A stretch of 23,707 bases of DNA, taken from positions 1 through 23,707 of the forward strand of contig ATSW01004220.1 of NCBI GenBank assembly GCA_000444245.1, written 5' to 3'. The notes beneath the pieces are model-generated. The model did no database searches. It was not told the origin of the DNA and saw only the letters and a list, made by a program, of their open reading frames with translations. Origin of the DNA: Botryllus schlosseri (lineage: Eukaryota > Chordata > Ascidiacea > Stolidobranchia > Styelidae). Below are positions 20,220-23,707 of this stretch, in pieces. Positions within the stretch are counted from its first letter, which is position 1, and every line of letters starts with the position of its first letter. The position numbers and the translations under genes were made by a program.

Positions 20220-21418
20220 GTAAAATCTGCCGCTATGTTATATTAGGGTTTTCTTAGTTTTTGACAGGGATTGAAAGAAGAATAACATATGTTTAAAAAC
20301 AGACCGTTTGTTATGCAAAAATAAAAACAATCTATAGCACAACTACCCCTGCAAGGCGATAATGCCACAGTCTACTACCTGCCATGATTAAAATGTAGCT
20401 GTAAAATGCTGTACATTCATTGGCCCTATTATCGCGTAAGTAATTGAACTGTTGTCTTGTATTCTATGTGATTTGTTACAATATTATTATTCTAGTTGTG
20501 TGGAACGTTATGTTTAGTAATAGAAGATACCAAATCATGGCAATTGCGTGTAAATAAGTTTTAGGACCCAATAAGGATGCAATGGGATGTAAGACTTGTG
20601 CGCATAAGGGGCTAAACGAAACACTACCTAACATATATTAATAGGATTCACACCCACTTTGATAAACCTTATCCTATTCTGTTATCAAGTGGACGGCCTT
20701 GTATAGGAAATCGTTCATATTTCACGAGAGACAGATCGTTGCGAAAGCGATTTGAGTTTCCTGAATGGTCTGATCGGATGTTACTCTGTCATTTTGGAGT
20801 GAAAGTGCTCTAGCTGGTAACTGCACGCTAGGTTCAAGCCTCGTGTTGCGACTCTAGGATGTGTCACCACTGTCATATATTGCTATTGTCAGGATTAACT
20901 CATATCCAGCCTGGCTTAATATTGTCGATCACAGATCATCGGTCTGCTGCTTTGCGTACTAGTTGTTTTATTACACATTTAATTTAATCCAATTAGTTAT
21001 CATCCGGGACTTGTGATCCGTGCAATATCAGAAAGACGTAATATTCTTTTGCATTAATCGGTAATAATACTCCATCAGCCATATTGTGTGCAGGTCTACA
21101 CCAAACAAGGTTGCGTCTTCGACCACCAATTTCGGGTATATGGATATCAAAATGTACATAACTTTTTGGCAAGAATTAACTTAGGAACACGCGTTTTGTC
21201 AACGTCCAGCATTAACTTGGCTGATGTCCAGATGCATTAATTTAAGTTCATAGTTATCATTACTCCGATTACTGATGTTTTTCTAAACTTTTTCGCTTGC
21301 ATGATTAGAACCGTTGAATCTGGTTTCGCATAAATACGGGCAACGAGTATTTGGTTATATTAGGATACCAATGGTAAACGAGCATCTGTGTATCCCTTGA
21401 TTTTTGAAACATCTAATA

Positions 21419-21600
21419 CAGGGGTTCTTGAACGTTTTTTTGCGCAGACCCCTAAATTAGATTCTCTATCGTGACCTGGTCTTAGAAAACTTAGGTTGGG
21501 GTCATTCCCTGCCAAATCAACCAATTTTTTTTCAAAAGATAACCCTATGGTCATGGATTTTATTCAAATCGCACACAAAGGGAGACAGTGATCCCCTGAT
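21419..21600 (+). mobile_element. hAT/Charlie-like transposon terminus
   Basis: CAGGGGTTCTTGAACG followed by a T run and GCGCAGACCCC resembles the ends of hAT-Charlie-type elements (CAG-GGTTC-T-AA followed by GACCCC). A possible opposite end, GATCCCCTG at 21591-21599, pairs for only six bases (CAGGGG), and the flanking 8-mers ATCTAATA and ATCAGAAA agree at five of eight positions. The right boundary is weak. Confidence 0.4.
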
Positions 21601-22060
21601 CAGAAAAAACTTTATTTTATCAAAATCGGATAAGTCGTTGAGATTTTATCGCAGTGAGAAAAATACCACTTTTTGTGTTCATTGAACCATGTCGAAATGG
21701 CATTTCTGAACAACTTATTTTGCATGGATCTTTATACATGATGGGCTTGAGTTTTCGTGGGTGAATTAACGTTTTTGAGACCGTTGTTACGTGAACTTTA
21801 AATGTGAACAATAATATGNTGGATATTTCNAAAGTTTATNGGTCAAATGAGCNGAGACGGTTGGGCCCCCAAAGAAATCAGTCATGCATGACGGAATTTT
21901 CTGGGCCGAATTGTGAAAAAAGGTATACTTCAAATTTATTGAGTAAGGTATCAAATGAAAGCTAAGAACAAATACAATGCAGTAATAGGAATCCCAATAG
22001 TGATTTCAAGGATCTAAGCAGTGTTATAGCAAGAAAACTAAGGTCATGATATTTCCCNCC
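21490..22060. repeat. probable dispersed repeat, family unknown
   Basis: Starts around TTGGGGTCATTCCCTGCC with AAATCAACCAA, a string type I associate with dispersed DNA repeats in several animals. The stretch is enriched for N bases, which fits collapsed or divergent repeat copies. Neither end nor family could be settled. Confidence 0.3.
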
Positions 22061-23279
22061 CGTGTCTGAAGGTATTTAGGGGGTATAATTTATACAGATG
22101 CTTGATTTTTGGTTACGTGATTAAGTATATTAATTAGCTAGCACTGTCCATTTCCTTCCATGGTGCAAGTGATATCAAACATTTAATCAAGCTATTATTC
22201 AGTCAAAGATATAAGGAAGTGCCTAGTTCTATATTATACATAACATTTCACTCTAACATGTCCGAGTAACCAATACATTAACAGTCATAGCCAGAACCCT
22301 TGAGTGTGCCTTTCGGGGTATTGTTGTTTCGTAACACAAGTTTTTAATTCATGAAGTTGAGTGTGGTGCATTTTCGGAATGCAAAATTTTGAATCATTGA
22401 AAATATCATAGGATTCCTTTTCAAAGCACAATCAGTTGCAAATATTGCTTTGTAATTCGTGTCATATTTCGTATCTAAGGGTTCTTTCTTTGACCACCTC
22501 GTCTATCCTTAGATTAAATTACCCGCTACTGGTTAATATCAGAAAAACAATTATATTAGGCCTACTTTGTTGCGCTTTTATGTTACTTTTCTTCGCACGT
22601 CACTTGTTGCTGTAATGTCACAAAATGAACTGAACGTAGGGTGAGATTTATTAGTCATGTGCTCCCAAATTCCATCTCCTTCTTCATCTTGTCACAATTT
22701 GGTGAAATATATTTATATTCTAGCTCACCAGGTAGCGCCTCAATTGGCAAACTAATATCAATACAATCAAGCTTCTAGGTCATTGTATTTGGATTTCACA
22801 CCAAATTTTGTAATGATACTTCATTTTGGATAAAATATGGTTTGGGCAGGGTGGTGATACGATATTGGCCATTCTCTTTGAACAGTTCGTCATTCTTATA
22901 CATTACCTTTAAAACCGCAATTCTCGACCATTTGTCTCCATTAGTTTAAAAATCATCTGTAAGTAGTTAATTTGGTCATTTTAATCCTTACTAATAGAAA
23001 ATAATCAAACTTGAATGGTCCAACAAATATGGTAATCACACTGAGTGTACAAGTCAGGATATATTATAAACTTGTCAGCATACATGGTATATTACATTGA
23101 TGCCATGCAGAGATGGCACAGCCTGATTTCTGATTGAAGTATCTATCTGGTTCATGATGAGGTTGGAGAATGTGAATTCATGCAAGACGATATACTTGTG
23201 ATCAACCCGCAAATTTTACTACTGTGTTTGAATACGAAAAATGGAAATTAGACGTTATCGACTTTGAAAATGTCTCTAC

Positions 23280-23297
23280 AATTGATAATTATCAATT
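23280..23297. repeat. 18-bp perfect palindrome
   Basis: AATTGATAATTATCAATT is its own reverse complement. It lies in intronic AT-rich sequence. It may be chance, a homeodomain-type site pair, or a repeat fragment. Confidence 0.6.
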
Positions 23298-23707
23298 ATA
23301 ATTCATAAACTTTGTGGGTGACTATGAACATGGACATGTACTTCGTGTTTCAAGTTTTGTTTTGCTTGAATGACTGATGAGGCACTGTCTCTTCTGACCG
23401 CATGCCCCTACCAATGCCAGTCCCAAATCTCAATTTTGCAAACAATTTCAGTTATGCACTTGGACGGGTGACGCATACAAATGACATTGAGCTTTCAAGA
23501 TGAATCTTTGCCACTTGAAAAGAATATCATATGTGCATAGTGCAGTTATCAAAATTATCTTTTTCAACCATGCGCAGCTGCTATACTGCCCGACTATTTG
23601 AACATTAATAATCTATGCACCACTCACCAAAATATGAAATATAAAAGGCTGGAATATAAAGTAAGCCCTGCCCCAAGCTATTACATATGCTTAATGAAGT
23701 ATTGATC

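Larger units (their letters stand above)
20220..23707 (+). other. Dispatched intron 6 (presumed), no exon recognised
   Basis: About 3.5 kb of AT-rich sequence with no stretch resembling Dispatched TM8-12. It contains transposon or repeat remnants at about 20831, 21419-22060 and a palindrome at 23280-23297. Five single N bases occur between 21819 and 22058. An exon shorter than about 40 codons could have been missed. Confidence 0.5.

Noticed and set aside
21096-21240. Possible coding exon after TGTGCAG with 48 open codons
   Set aside because: The translation does not resemble Dispatched TM8-12 or another family, and no suitable donor precedes the stop.

Overview
The window is animal genomic DNA from a draft assembly (single N characters lie inside otherwise open coding sequence). 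The two recognisable genes are metazoan: MED13, the large subunit of the Mediator kinase module, and Dispatched, the membrane transporter that releases lipid-modified Hedgehog. tRNA-derived SINE and hAT-like DNA transposon traces, plus a recurrent TAGGCCTA palindrome, suggest an invertebrate and perhaps a marine deuterostome, but the lineage is a guess.

Layout. Bases 1-3214 are non-coding and repeat-rich: a CT microsatellite, a hammerhead-like inverted motif, a 524-bp hAT-type MITE with perfect 8-bp target duplications, a 76-bp-spaced direct repeat around a 22-bp palindrome, and two long G tracts. Bases 3215-9173 encode nearly complete MED13 on the + strand as one continuous coding block, except for one apparent frameshift near 4425-4462. 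Bases 9174-12801 hold a probable long MED13 3' UTR with candidate poly(A) signals, then spacer.

Bases 12802-20219 hold the first six coding exons of a Dispatched gene, also on the + strand. The exon joins were worked out from splice sites, codon phase and family similarity. They cover the N-terminal tail, TM1, the first extracellular loop, the sterol-sensing domain (TM2-6), TM7 and most of the second loop. One apparent single-base frameshift lies in exon 3. TM8-12 were not found and should lie beyond base 23707. Introns carry at least one tRNA-derived SINE. Bases 20220-23707 look like intron with transposon remnants.

The two genes lie head to tail. They act in different processes (transcription control and Hedgehog release), and nothing in the sequence shows they are co-regulated. 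I found no tRNA or rRNA gene, CRISPR array, virus-like element or clearly new gene system. The most notable points are the intron-free MED13 coding region, the Asp-to-Asn change in the Dispatched TM4 motif, overlapping alternative reading frames in Dispatched exon 1, and the intact MITE.
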